64,000 nucleotides of DNA from Mesolinea sp040772305 (GCA_040772305.1 JAXGYK010000002.1:186001-250000); one strand, 5' to 3'. Counted from the first letter of the stretch, positions 32,914 to 41,741 are shown. Made by a program: numbers and translations. The notes: generated from the letters alone by a model not told the origin.

Positions 32914-33750
32914 TCAGCATTGGCTGTTGATCCAATCCAGCATTGTCCCGATTACGCGGTTCTTTTCTGGCTCGTTGTGGGTCTCATGGTACAGTCCATC
33001 CCAGCGCATGTATTTAATGGGTCCGTTTGCCCGCTGGAAGAAGATATCAGAACCGGCGATAGGGCAAATCTCATCAGCAGTTCCATGAGCCAGATACAGC
33101 GGAAGCTTCCATTCCGGTGCGTGCTCCTGAACATAGGCGCGGCCTTTAATCAGAAAACTACCCAAACGCACCGAGACGAGATTATGGACCAGTTTGTCCT
33201 TCTGATAAGCAGCTGCAACCGCTGGGTCACGCGAAAGAGCCCATTGTTTAATCCCGTTTGCTACTGCCAGCTGCGGCAGGATTGGATTCAGAATGCGTGT
33301 CAGGGTCTCCTGTCCTTTGCTGGTTACCGAATCATCTAACGGGGGGCTGGTAGCAATCACCCCGGCCAGTTCTGGTTGATGCTTTAGTGCATAGTAAAGC
33401 ACTTCTAAGGCGCCCATGCTATGGCCGTAAAGAAAGAGCGGCATGGCAGGGTTATAAGAAGCAGCCAGGTGAATGGCTTGGCGGATATCTGCCATGAGCT
33501 GACGGGTTGAAGGGATGTGACCCCGTTTACCTTTACTTTGTCCATGGCCTCGCTGGTCATAGCCCAGCACAAAAAAGCCGCGTTCGCTCATGCGTTTGGC
33601 CGTATATTCATACCGTCCTATGTGCTCGCCCAGGCCATGCACGATCACAATGACTGCCCTGGCCGTAATCGGCTCTCCCCAAGTGCGCACAAAGAGGCGT
33701 GTGCGGTCGCTGGCTCGAATTTCAAAACGGTCTTTTTGACTTGTTTTCAT
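32914..33750 (-). CDS. alpha/beta hydrolase, monoacylglycerol lipase-like
   Basis: A 278-residue serine hydrolase of the Hydrolase_4 (lysophospholipase/monoglyceride lipase) group. Its landmarks are the oxyanion region VIVHGLGEHIGRY, the Asp-rich YDQRGHGQSKG, the nucleophile elbow GHSMGALE, the acid in AHGTADEIC and the His in LYHETHNE. No signal peptide, so it is cytosolic. It probably cleaves monoacylglycerols or lysolipids. The ATG at 33750 gives the standard start. The S9 peptidase gene upstream ends 15 bases before this gene begins, so both are on one transcript. Confidence 0.88.
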   Translation of the reverse strand: MKTSQKDRFEIRASDRTRLFVRTWGEPITARAVIVIVHGLGEHIGRYEYTAKRMSERGFFVLGYDQRGHGQSKGKRGHIPSTRQLMADIRQAIHLAASYNPAMPLFLYGHSMGALEVLYYALKHQPELAGVIATSPPLDDSVTSKGQETLTRILNPILPQLAVANGIKQWALSRDPAVAAAYQKDKLVHNLVSVRLGSFLIKGRAYVQEHAPEWKLPLYLAHGTADEICPIAGSDIFFQRANGPIKYMRWDGLYHETHNEPEKNRVIGTMLDWINSQC

Positions 33751-33765
33751 GTCTTACCTCTCTGT

Positions 33766-35631
33766 CTAGGGCGCAAAAATCACGTGTTGGAGCAAAAACA
33801 GTTCAATGCTCCTGTAATAATCGGACACGTTTTCAGCCTTACGAAAACCGTGGCCTTCTCCTTGATAAAGCTTGTAGATATGCGGAACCCTGTTGGCGCG
33901 CAGTTTCTCAACGATTGCCTCACTTTGGTTGGGCGGAACAACCTTGTCGTCTGCACCCTGAAAGACGGCCAATGCATCGCGGATTTTGTCCGCGTTGAAG
34001 ACAGGGGACCAGGCATGATACTTTTGGGCTGCATCCGGCAAACTGCCTACCAGGCTGCTGGTATAGTGGGCTTCGAATTTATGCGTATCCATGTCCAAGA
34101 GGAACAAGTTGGATACTCCGTAGGAGCAAATGCCGGCTTTAAAAAAGCCAGGATATTGAACAAGGGCATTGAGCACCGCATATCCTCCTGCGCTGCCACC
34201 AATAATGACCAGTTTGTCGGGGTCAGCCAGGCCGCGGTCAGCCATGGCTTTGGCACCTTCCACGGCATCCAAGGTATCAATGTAACCCCACTGTCCCTTT
34301 AAAGCGTCCCGGTAACTGCGGCCATAGCCGGTGCTGCCGCGATAGTTGGGTACCAGCACAGCGTAACCACGGCTGGTGTAGAACTGGAAACCCAGGCGGT
34401 AGCCAGGAAGCTCCTGGCTGGTTGGTCCGCCGTGGATATGAACCAGCATGGGTGGTGCTCCGGCGGCACAAAAGCGAGGGTTTGTAGGCGCGTAATAATA
34501 ACCATGTATGTCCACGCCATCTGAGGATTTCCAGGATACTGCCTGGGCGGGAGCAAGCTCTTCAGAGCTGAAGATCTGGGCATCACTGCGCGCTGCGATA
34601 CGCCAGCTCTGCCCATCCCCAACCAGGATCACGGGGGGAGCATCCGGGGCCTCAGCAATGCAAGCCAGTTCTCCGCTTGGGGAGCAACTGAGCTGCCGTA
34701 AGACGCTGTAAGCAGAAGTTTGAAGCGTGCTTAGCTCGCCGTTCAAACTAATTTCAACAAGTTTTTGTAATCCATCCTTGGTGATGATGACTGCCAAATG
34801 TTCTGAATCTGGGAGCCAGACCAGATTGTGCTGCCCAGGTACCCAAGCAGGTGGGAGGAGGACCTGTCCTTCTAATAGTCTTTCTTGTGTGCCGCTTTCC
34901 AGATCCATGACCACGATTTCATCAAATTCGGTCCGATTGGCCAACCACGCCAGGTAGCGCCCATTGGGAGAAAAAACCGGCTGACTCACGGCAATAACCT
35001 GGCTTCCGTCTATTTGGCGCTGGTTGGTGAGGACCAGGTTTTCAGAATCAAAATCAGCCAGAATGAGGCGGCTCCCATCCCAAGGCATATTAGGGTGGTC
35101 CCATTCCATCCAGGCAATTTTTTTGCCGCCAGGGTGCCATGTCGGTTGAAAGTAAAAATCTGCACCCTGAGCCAGAATTTTAGGCCAGGTACTGCCATCG
35201 GCCTTTGTTCCTGCCAGAACGTCTTTTCCTTCATAGTGGTGGAGGAAGAGCAAATATTCGCCGTCAGGGCTAGGGGTTGGCGAGGCTGTTGCTCCAAACT
35301 CAGGCGTTACCGGCTTGGGTAAACCGCTCTTGAATTTTTTGGAATAGATGCGCCCATTTGCTTCCGAAAAGAATACACCAGATTCGCTTAGGCCTATTTC
35401 ACCTCCGCCATAGCTGATTCCGCCGCGGGGCTTAAACCCGGAAGAGATCTGCGTGGGAGCCTCGGTACCCTGCTGTATGTAAATGGATGGCACTCCGTTC
35501 TGACTTTGCAGCCAGACCAAGTAATTCCCATCTGGAGAGAAAAGGACATCATCCAGGCGGATGCCACTGCCGATAAGTTCGGGGGAAATTGGGGAAGGCC
35601 AGAGGCCGAAGGGTTTATTCTCTTTTTGCAT
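33766..35631 (-). CDS. S9-family (acylaminoacyl/prolyl oligopeptidase-type) peptidase
   Basis: A 621-residue protein. The N-terminal part (about 20-360) is a seven-bladed propeller of WD40/TolB-like repeats such as SPDGNYLVWLQ and SPNGRYLAWLA. The C-terminal alpha/beta-hydrolase domain carries Ser in IGGSAGGYAV, Asp in GADDKVV and His in GEGHGFRK. The protein is cytosolic and should remove short peptides or blocked N-terminal residues. GAGGTGATA directly precedes the ATG at 35631, which fixes that start over an ATG at 35652. An ISLre2-like element now ends about 60 bases upstream, so the native promoter may have been replaced or separated. Confidence 0.9.
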   Translation of the reverse strand: MQKENKPFGLWPSPISPELIGSGIRLDDVLFSPDGNYLVWLQSQNGVPSIYIQQGTEAPTQISSGFKPRGGISYGGGEIGLSESGVFFSEANGRIYSKKFKSGLPKPVTPEFGATASPTPSPDGEYLLFLHHYEGKDVLAGTKADGSTWPKILAQGADFYFQPTWHPGGKKIAWMEWDHPNMPWDGSRLILADFDSENLVLTNQRQIDGSQVIAVSQPVFSPNGRYLAWLANRTEFDEIVVMDLESGTQERLLEGQVLLPPAWVPGQHNLVWLPDSEHLAVIITKDGLQKLVEISLNGELSTLQTSAYSVLRQLSCSPSGELACIAEAPDAPPVILVGDGQSWRIAARSDAQIFSSEELAPAQAVSWKSSDGVDIHGYYYAPTNPRFCAAGAPPMLVHIHGGPTSQELPGYRLGFQFYTSRGYAVLVPNYRGSTGYGRSYRDALKGQWGYIDTLDAVEGAKAMADRGLADPDKLVIIGGSAGGYAVLNALVQYPGFFKAGICSYGVSNLFLLDMDTHKFEAHYTSSLVGSLPDAAQKYHAWSPVFNADKIRDALAVFQGADDKVVPPNQSEAIVEKLRANRVPHIYKLYQGEGHGFRKAENVSDYYRSIELFLLQHVIFAP

Positions 35632-35692
35632 TATCACCTCAGGGTTAATCATATCATTTCGATTAATATATTTCCTGAAGAACTCCTCATAA

Positions 35693-37182
35693 GTATGCGT
35701 TTCAAAAGAGCGTAGTCAAGGAAAAAAAGAGGAAGTTCCAATACAATTAGTTTTTGCTGAAAAAACAAAGCGAAAGGAACTTCCAATGACTATGAGAGTC
35801 ACCATGAGTATACACGTACAAAGGGAAAATGGTGAGGGTAAGGTTCTTCAAATAACAGTACGGTCAGAACATATTGAAGAAGACCTCAGGGAGATCGTAA
35901 ACCAAACGACCCAGGCGGTTGCCGAAGCGGCCTTCTCAGATTTCGAAAAGGGGATGAAAGCCAGTCAGTATCCGGAAGGGGTCAGTATCCGCACCCAAGA
36001 ACGTTGTTACCAATTCCAAAGGTTCAGCATCAGATACCGAAGGCGAAGCTATCGTTTGCCGGATGGCAGGGTCTGGACTCCTCTGGATGAATTGCTTGGT
36101 TTCGTCCCTTATCAACGGCGCACGCAAAAAGCAGAAGAACAGATCAGTGCTCTGGCAGCCAGTCTCAGTTATCGTGACACAGCTGAGGTAAACGGGTATG
36201 TCAGTCATCAAAGCATCAGTCCCTCAACTGTGGGTCGGGTGGTACGCAGAATTGGTCAGAGCTTATCTGCGCAGGAACAGAGCTGTCAGGCAGAACAACC
36301 TGGTCAGATCAAAGCACCGCGATTGTATTGTGAAGCCGACGGGGTTTGGGTAGCCTTGCAAAAGGAGAAACAGCGCAAGATGGAAGTCAGGGCGGCGATC
36401 GCATATACAGGGAAACAATACATCTCCGGAAGCAGAAAAAGGCTGAAGGACAAAGTCTGCATCACTTCCATCGGCTTGCCAGCTCAGAAGTGGCAGGAAA
36501 TGATCAGGGAGAGGCTCTACGCCCGCTACGATCTGCAGAGCACAAAGACGCTGGTGATTGGCGGAGATGGCAGTCCCTGGGTGGGCACTAGTTTCGATCT
36601 GCTGGGAATCAATAATTCGATCAGGGTTCTGGACCCCTATCATGTGAAACGCGCTATCTCCTCAGCTTTTGGGACAAGTCTGCCTGTCAAAGAGGTGGTC
36701 CAAAAGCTCTATTCACAAGGCTTTCTTTCTATCGAAAAGTCCTTGTTGAAGGCCTGTGTCGGGCTTCCTGATGCAAAGGCTAAAGCCAGATTAGATTGTT
36801 TGCAATACTTGCGCAACCATGCTGATGAAATCCTTCAAGGCTTTTCCCTTGGTGCCATTGAATCGAATGTTGGCAAATTGGTCGCCCAAAGAATGAAGAC
36901 CCGCGGTGTCAGTTGGAGCCTTGACGGCGCCAGAGCTATGTTGGCAATTCTGGAACATAAAAAGGAACTCTTCTCAAATAGTTTCAGTTCCACACTTCAA
37001 AGGCCATGCAAGCAAACTCTAAAAAAACAAGGACAAAGCCATATCGCGGCACAGTACATTCCGCCAGTTTTCCAATTCTGAAATCCGGTAAGTTGTCTGC
37101 TCCTTATGCCTCTTTATTCAAGGCTATAATCAATGATGACCTTCCTCTTTCTTCCTAAATCACGCACTTTTGAAACAGATAC
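35693..37182 (+). mobile_element. complete ISLre2-like insertion sequence
   Basis: The ends carry a long imperfect inverted repeat of about 46 bp; the left end begins GTATGCGTTTCAAAAG and the right, read inwards, GTATCTGTTTCAAAAG. ACTCCTCATAAG occurs on both flanks (35682-35693 and 37181-37192). If the element ends at GTAT, the target duplication is the 9 bp TCCTCATAA, which is the usual size for ISLre2. It holds one intact transposase gene. Its left end lies about 60 bases upstream of the S9 peptidase start. Confidence 0.87.
35786..37081 (+). CDS. ISLre2-family (UPF0236) transposase
   Basis: A 431-residue protein of the UPF0236/ISLre2 transposase family. Typical parts are the N-terminal YRRRSYRLPDGRVWTPLDE, the central CEADGVWVALQ with an acidic residue of the probable active site, and VIGGDGSPWV with another, then the C-terminal SNVGKLVAQRMKTRGVSWS. 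No stop or frameshift interrupts it. GAAAGGAA precedes the start. It should move the surrounding element. A near-palindromic GGAAGTTCC and GGAACTTCC pair lies between the left end and the start. Confidence 0.9.
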   Translation: MTMRVTMSIHVQRENGEGKVLQITVRSEHIEEDLREIVNQTTQAVAEAAFSDFEKGMKASQYPEGVSIRTQERCYQFQRFSIRYRRRSYRLPDGRVWTPLDELLGFVPYQRRTQKAEEQISALAASLSYRDTAEVNGYVSHQSISPSTVGRVVRRIGQSLSAQEQSCQAEQPGQIKAPRLYCEADGVWVALQKEKQRKMEVRAAIAYTGKQYISGSRKRLKDKVCITSIGLPAQKWQEMIRERLYARYDLQSTKTLVIGGDGSPWVGTSFDLLGINNSIRVLDPYHVKRAISSAFGTSLPVKEVVQKLYSQGFLSIEKSLLKACVGLPDAKAKARLDCLQYLRNHADEILQGFSLGAIESNVGKLVAQRMKTRGVSWSLDGARAMLAILEHKKELFSNSFSSTLQRPCKQTLKKQGQSHIAAQYIPPVFQF

Positions 37183-37353
37183 TCCTCATAAGCCTTTGTA
37201 CCTTCCATCTACTTCGAAACAGAATAGACGCTCATTGTTTTAAACACTTTTCAGCGAATTAGTTGTATTAGGCCGGAAATCCAAGCGAGTGTCAGGCACA
37301 GTCATTAACGTCAGTCCAAACTCCCGGGAAAGAAAAATAGTATTGAGGTATTG

Positions 37354-37557
37354 AGAACAGGCTTATTGTTTGCCGCAGCAGTAGAAAAAGATGAAGTGCC
37401 CTCGATTTACTCCGAAGATATTGTGAATATTGATATTAATAATGGATAGGATTACGATAAGGGCAAGCACGTGAAAACAGTCCCCCTGAACGACAAATGA
37501 CTTTTTGCAGTTATGAAAGAATCCAGAGCAGAAAACATCGGTGAGGTACTAAAATAG
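37354..37557 (+). pseudogene. remnant of a tyrosine recombinase, C-terminal part
   Basis: One frame reads RTGLLFAAAVEKDEVPSIYS, EDIVNIDINNG, stop, DYDKGKHVKTVPLNDK, stop, LFAVMKES. The arrangement of an ED-I-N-D-I strand followed by GKxxKTVPL is the middle of the catalytic domain of phage-type integrases. Two in-frame stops (37447 and 37498) and loss of the rest show that it is dead. It lies between the ISLre2-like element and a PEBP lipoprotein gene. The sequence from 37193 to 37353 shows nothing I can name. Confidence 0.55.
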
Positions 37558-37684
37558 TCTAATATTGACGGCCTGAATTTAGCCCGATAATTCCAAGGGA
37601 TTGTTTGCGGTACATAGGCAAAAAATTCGAGAGAGAAGTAAAGACCTTTTCTCCTTTAGGAAAACAACCATACGAGGTGTTCAA

Positions 37685-38923
37685 ATGAAGCAGATAATAA
37701 GAGTTGTCCTGATATTCGTACTCATAACGCTTAGCGCTTGTTCGAATACGCCGCAGACGGATTCGGCACCAAGCGCAGAAACTGCCCCGGTAAGCGATCC
37801 CACGTCCGCCCCAGCCAGCTCTCCCACATCTGCTCCGGTAGAGGAGCCGGCTGCCCCGGAAGGTATGGTTAGTGATGCGTTTATGGCGGAGGGGTTGAGC
37901 CGGATAAATGCAGACCCTGGTGCATTCGGTGCGTTTTTTGCGGAATATAGGGAGCAGAACCATCTGGGAATTCTGGCGCCTGAGGATTTTGAAATATTCC
38001 AGATGGGACAGCTCCTTGACCTGGCACTTCCTGCCAATGCGCAGCCAGCAGGCGCGGATAAGGTTTTAATCGTTTACAAGCAGCTTGGCGATGATGCTTC
38101 CATAACCGCGCAGTCTGGTATTCTGCTGGATCTTATGGCGCAGCTTGCTGAGGAACAGATTCCCGATAGCCTGCTCAGCTATGACAAGCTCATCGAAGTA
38201 ACTGCCAATCCCCGTCTGCTTTCAACCACGGATAAGGGCTTGCGCCTTATTCAATGGGCGATTGAAGTTTCCTGCCGGTATATCGATACCGGCGATAGGG
38301 TATCCGGAATTATCGAGGGAAGCCAACCCGAGGACCTCGCTTCGGTCCTTGAGGACGCTAAATATGCAGCTGGAAGTTTTCCGATTGCGGAGGCTGTGAA
38401 CCGTGCTTTGGAACTGATCAGAGGTGAAGTGGAAATGACCCTGAGCAGCAGCGGCATTATTGAAGGGGAAATCCTGCCGCAATACGGAATATTCGGCGAA
38501 CAGATGAAGGACGGAATTCCATCGCTCTCACTTCCCCTGCGGGTAGGTTTTGCACCAGCTGGTACCTTGTCCTTTGCTATCCGGATGGTCGACCCTGATT
38601 CTATGCCCATCGCTGGATACGAATGGGTACACTGGATGGCCGTGAATCTTGAAAACCTTGATCTTCCTGAAAACGCCAGTACCGAATGGGCGGAGCAAAT
38701 GATACAGGGAAGAAATGATTTTGGAACTGTTGGCTATGGGGGGCCAACCCCGCCGGATAAGCCGCATACTTATCTCATTACGGTTTATGCGCTGGATGCT
38801 ATGCTCGACCTGCAAAATGGATTTACGAAAAAGGCCTTTGATGCCGCTCTTGAGGGGCATATTCTTGCTGAGGCAAGCATAACGGGCGTCTATCCGAATA
38901 CGATTGATGGCTTCAGTAATTAA
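37685..38923 (+). CDS. lipoprotein with C-terminal PEBP (YbhB/YbcL) domain
   Basis: The 412-residue product starts with a lipoprotein signal (MKQIIRVVLIFVLITLSAC, Cys at 19) and a Ser/Pro/Ala-rich linker to about residue 58. Residues 60-250 form a helical acidic region that I do not recognise. From about 265 comes a phosphatidylethanolamine-binding-protein fold: LPLRVGFAPAGTLSFAIRMV, DPDSMPIAGYEWVHWM, GYGGPTPPDKPHTY and LEGHILAEASITGVY, all close to YbhB/YbcL. The ligand pocket DP-x-H and PP-x-H elements are kept. GAGGTG precedes the ATG. Fusion of an unknown lipoprotein domain to PEBP is unusual to my knowledge. It sits among mobile-element debris, so it may be acquired. Confidence 0.8.
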   Translation: MKQIIRVVLIFVLITLSACSNTPQTDSAPSAETAPVSDPTSAPASSPTSAPVEEPAAPEGMVSDAFMAEGLSRINADPGAFGAFFAEYREQNHLGILAPEDFEIFQMGQLLDLALPANAQPAGADKVLIVYKQLGDDASITAQSGILLDLMAQLAEEQIPDSLLSYDKLIEVTANPRLLSTTDKGLRLIQWAIEVSCRYIDTGDRVSGIIEGSQPEDLASVLEDAKYAAGSFPIAEAVNRALELIRGEVEMTLSSSGIIEGEILPQYGIFGEQMKDGIPSLSLPLRVGFAPAGTLSFAIRMVDPDSMPIAGYEWVHWMAVNLENLDLPENASTEWAEQMIQGRNDFGTVGYGGPTPPDKPHTYLITVYALDAMLDLQNGFTKKAFDAALEGHILAEASITGVYPNTIDGFSN

Positions 38924-39188
38924 AGGCAAGCGGTTCGTCGCTTCATATTTCCGGTCGGAAATAGAGCTGAGAAATGCACCTTTAATTCGAGAAGTTAGAC
39001 ACCCGCAAATCGTTGGGCAAATAGGTTTCGTGGGGTTTGGCAGAGAAGCTGGGAGATTCAAACCCGCGTGCCAGTTGCCCAACAAACGAATACTGAATGG
39101 GGTGCTTCGTGTTGATGAAAATTCTGAAAGACAGCTGAACTTAGCCATCAGCTTGATTCAACGAGGAAAATTGCCGTTGACGAGTTAA
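38904..39188 (+). other. doubtful 94-codon frame between PEBP gene and tRNA-Lys
   Basis: A frame starting inside the end of the PEBP gene reads through to 39188 with parts such as EVRHPQIVGQIGFVGFGREAG. I do not recognise it and no ribosome-binding site supports the start. A longer frame runs over the same bases on the other strand (38528-39148), and one of them may simply be a by-product of base composition. It ends within the tRNA-Lys promoter. Confidence 0.25.
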
Positions 39189-39205
39189 ACTGAGCGTGCT
39201 AAAAT
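39177..39205 (+). promoter_or_regulatory. promoter of tRNA-Lys
   Basis: TTGACG (39177-39182) and TAAAAT (39200-39205) are spaced by 17 bases, and the tRNA begins 11 bases later. Confidence 0.75.
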
Positions 39206-39215
39206 AGGCCGTCGC

Positions 39216-39287
39216 GGGCGCGTAGCTCAATGGTAGAGCAGTGGCCTTTTAAGCCATTGGTTCAGAGTTCGATCCTCTGCGCGCTCA
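39216..39287 (+). tRNA. tRNA-Lys (anticodon TTT)
   Basis: The acceptor stem GGGCGCG/CGCGCTC has one G-T pair. The D arm is GCTC/GAGC, the anticodon stem TGGCC... with loop CTTTTAA gives anticodon TTT (lysine), and the T arm CAGAG/CTCTG encloses TTCGATC. The discriminator is A and no CCA is encoded. Integrase remnants lie on both sides, but I found no second copy of its 3' end as an attachment site. Confidence 0.93.
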
Positions 39288-39383
39288 TAAACCCCAACAT
39301 ATACTGATACACGACACAGCAGCCCCCATGTACAGGGGGGTGTGTTGGAACAGCCCCAAATCAGTGCAATGGACTAGCCCAAA

Positions 39384-39575
39384 ACGAACGATATTTATAG
39401 CCTGCCGAGTTGGTTCGATGCTTTCCTGATTGACCGTAGATCACAGGGCATGGTCCCGGGTACACTGTACTTTTATCTCACCAAACTCAAACTATTTGAC
39501 GCATATTGCCACCGTTGTGGCGTAGATACCATCAATTCCATATCAGAAGAAATTGGAAAAATTGCAACTATGTAG
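39384..39575 (+). pseudogene. remnant of a tyrosine recombinase, N-terminal part
   Basis: One frame reads NDIYSLPSWFDAFLIDRRSQ then GMVPGTLYFYLTKLKLFDAYC, followed by HRCGVDTINSISEEIGKIATM and a stop at 39573. The motif of a short DRRSQG turn, then P-G-T-L-x-F-Y and a helix ending before C, is the SAM-like core-binding domain at the start of phage integrases. There is no start codon in a sensible place and the catalytic domain is missing. It lies 97 bases after tRNA-Lys, with a CCCCC/GGGGG hairpin (39323-39340) in between. Confidence 0.6.
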
Positions 39576-39966
39576 CCAAACAAGGGTTTGACAACGGGGT
39601 TACGTAAAAGCTGGGGAAGACTTTGTTGGTCTCAAATGGCATGATATCAGAATACAAAAAGGGATCAGATTGGCAACAGGACGGGATATTATTTGAAACA
39701 TGTAGTTGTTTTTCAAGATTGGCTAAAAGGCACAACAAAAGATCAGTATTTTGAAAGTCTTGCGGGAACTAAGCAGCAATAGTTCTATATTCAGATATAC
39801 TGACTACTTGCAAGTAGGATTTATTGGAGACTCAAAAAATGGTAATGCCTAGTGGAAATAGTAAAATACTGATGAAATATCGAGCATAAATTGGCAATAT
39901 TGTTAGCGGTTATCAGCCGGAAAATCAATAAATATTGGACGTTATTAACAACAGAACATATTTGAA
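39576..39966 (+). other. 391-base gap, decayed sequence
   Basis: I see no gene here. A short open stretch near 39630-39750 (reading SNGMISEYKKGSDWQQDG) has no partner, start or ribosome-binding site. The region is AT-rich and, with its neighbours, looks like the residue of a mobile element. Confidence 0.3.
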
Positions 39967-40239
39967 ATGGTTATGAAATTTGCTCAAATAATCAATAAAA
40001 TGTCCCTAGATCTTGGTAGTGTTGAGGAGGATTATTTCACTAAACAAGATATTGACAAGTCTGATTTTTCATTGGTCTGGTGGAGTAACCTTTGTTCTTT
40101 TATCAGACTGCGAACATTTGTTCTGGAGATGACCGAAGACGAGTATAAGCAGTATGACGAGGTCGTGAAGAGATTTAGAATGGCGAAGGATAAAATTGTT
40201 GCCTTAGGGTTAGAGTACCCTGATTTTATTGATCTCTAG
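39967..40239 (+). CDS. small protein of unknown function, 90 aa
   Basis: I do not recognise this protein. It is a soluble, mostly helical, charged product with a central WWSNLCSFIRLRTFVLEMTE and a closing MAKDKIVALGLEYPDFIDL. A second, broken copy of the same family follows at 40536-40809, so this is the intact member of a local duplication. Small helical proteins that occur as duplicated, decaying neighbours in such islands are sometimes immunity or antitoxin proteins; here no toxin gene is visible, so that is only a guess. There is no clear ribosome-binding site before the ATG; an in-frame ATG at 39973 is equally possible. Confidence 0.55.
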   Translation: MVMKFAQIINKMSLDLGSVEEDYFTKQDIDKSDFSLVWWSNLCSFIRLRTFVLEMTEDEYKQYDEVVKRFRMAKDKIVALGLEYPDFIDL

Positions 40240-40535
40240 CTCTTTCGTATTAGAAAAGTTCACTATCTTAAGCATGTTTTAGATTAAATAAATGGCCTGA
40301 ATTTACTTCGGGTTAAAGCTATAGAGAGAGTTATTGAACCTACAAGAAGTTCGATTTTTGTGAGCTGCTTTAACGGTTCCTGGCGAATTGGATTTACAGG
40401 TAATAGCGGTAGCGCTAAGGGGCAAGGAGAAAATGATAGGATAATGTTGAGTTTAGGAGCAAAATTAATAGCCTGGTGAATGCTTATCAACCAGATGACT
40501 TGATTTCTAAACAATGAACAAAGAAATGGTTTGAT

Positions 40536-40809
40536 ATGGATACGAAAATAGATAGAACCTTGAATAATATGGGGTTTTACATTGACGATATTGAGCTTAT
40601 CGCTTTACCTTGGAGCGAGACACACAGGGTTGGGTTTAGCCTTGAATGTGGGATATGATCGGATCTTTAGAAAAGGTTGTCGAAACAAAAGCTTCTTTTA
40701 CTGAGGAACAAAAAGCTCAATAATGATGACTTACATAAAAAGGCTTGAAAAGTCGAAAGATAAAATCAAAGAATTAGGGCTTGCCTATCCTGATTTTGTT
40801 GATGCTTAG
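40536..40809 (+). pseudogene. broken paralogue of the 90-aa protein
   Basis: The last frame (40723-40809) reads YIKRLEKSKDKIKELGLAYP then DFVDA, against VVKRFRMAKDKIVALGLEYP then DFIDL in the gene at 39967. Just upstream, in another frame, SFTEEQKAQ matches MTEDEYKQY of that gene, and before it comes a third frame from ATG 40536 (MDTKIDRTLNNMGFYIDDIE). Two frame breaks are therefore needed, near 40658 and 40720, to restore one protein. The 40240-40535 stretch in front contains a further open frame without recognisable content. Confidence 0.6.
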
Positions 40810-41078
40810 TACTTTTGCGCTTTATTATTTGCAAGTAAAAAGCTGCTGAATTTCATTTCAGCAGCGAGTTCTTTGGACTGCCCAACCATTCTTAAAGAAA
40901 GAGAGTTCGGTTGGGTGTTTTGTTTTAACTGCTACGAGATATTGGAAGTGTACAGGCAGGGAGAGAGAGGAATGACCGAGAAAACCCTGCGCAAGGCAGA
41001 AAAGGCGGCACTCAAGGAGTACGAAACACGGCAGAGCGTCCAAGCTCGTCTCAAGTAGAATTGGGCAATGGAGGATTT
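40810..41078 (+). other. gap before the aldolase gene with a 28-61 codon frame
   Basis: A frame ending at 41058 could start at TTG 40873 (61 codons) or, better, at ATG 40972 after GAGAGAGGA, giving a 28-residue Lys/Glu-rich helix. Its end is 20 bases before the aldolase start. It could be a leader or small protein, but nothing else supports it. An imperfect A/T-rich hairpin lies near 40840-40910. Confidence 0.3.
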
Positions 41079-41741
41079 ATGCGCTATCTGGAATTAAGGG
41101 AAGAAATCGTTGAATATGGCAAGCGAATGAGCCAGACCAGGCTAAGCACGGGTACCAGCGGGAATCTTAGCATCTATCTGCCGGAAGAAAAACAAATGCT
41201 CATTAGTCCCAGCGGAATTCCTTACCAGGAGACTACGGCAGAAGATATCGTTTTATTGGATTCCCTCAGCGGTCATCCAATCGAAGGCAGCCGTAAACCC
41301 TCCTCCGAGTGGGCCTTGCACCTTGCCGTTTATGCCGCTAAGCCCCAGGCCCGGGCGGTCTTGCATGCCCACAGCACCTACTGCACGGTATTCAGCTGTT
41401 TACGCGAGCCCTTGGTGGCCGTTCATTATGGCATAGCAGCATCCGGCGCGGCCGAAGTGCCCTGCGCAGAATATGCCACCTTTGGCACGCGTGAGCTTGC
41501 CATAAATGTTGCCCGGGCGATGGGGCATTCTAATGCCGTCTTACTGGCAAACCATGGGCAGTTGTGTTGCGGACCAAGTTTGGCAAAGGCCTTCAGCATT
41601 GCTGAAGAGATGGAATTTCTTGCAGAGATGCTTTGGCGCACACGCAGCATCGGGAATCCCGTTATCCTGGATCATGAAGAGATGAAAAGGGTCCTGGAGC
41701 GTTATAAAAGCTACGGACAGAATACCCAGGAGCCAAAATAA
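41079..41741 (+). CDS. class II aldolase/adducin-family protein
   Basis: A 220-residue zinc enzyme of the fuculose-1-phosphate aldolase type. Features are the N-terminal STGTSGNLSI phosphate-binding loop, PSGIPYQ, SSEWALHLAVY with the catalytic Glu, zinc ligands in VLHAHSTYC, and the third His in ANHGQLCC. It should split a sugar phosphate such as fuculose-1-P or ribulose-type substrates into dihydroxyacetone phosphate and an aldehyde; exact substrate is unknown. GGAGG four bases before the ATG at 41079 fixes the start, rather than a TTG at 41061. No kinase or isomerase of the same pathway is adjacent. Confidence 0.88.
   Translation: MRYLELREEIVEYGKRMSQTRLSTGTSGNLSIYLPEEKQMLISPSGIPYQETTAEDIVLLDSLSGHPIEGSRKPSSEWALHLAVYAAKPQARAVLHAHSTYCTVFSCLREPLVAVHYGIAASGAAEVPCAEYATFGTRELAINVARAMGHSNAVLLANHGQLCCGPSLAKAFSIAEEMEFLAEMLWRTRSIGNPVILDHEEMKRVLERYKSYGQNTQEPK

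Noticed and set aside
38528..39148. 206-codon minus-strand frame
   Set aside because: It covers the PEBP domain coding sequence on the plus strand, which is clearly real. It has no family features.
39216..39287. Attachment site at the tRNA-Lys 3' end
   Set aside because: Integrase remnants are near, but I found no second copy of the tRNA 3' end in the window.
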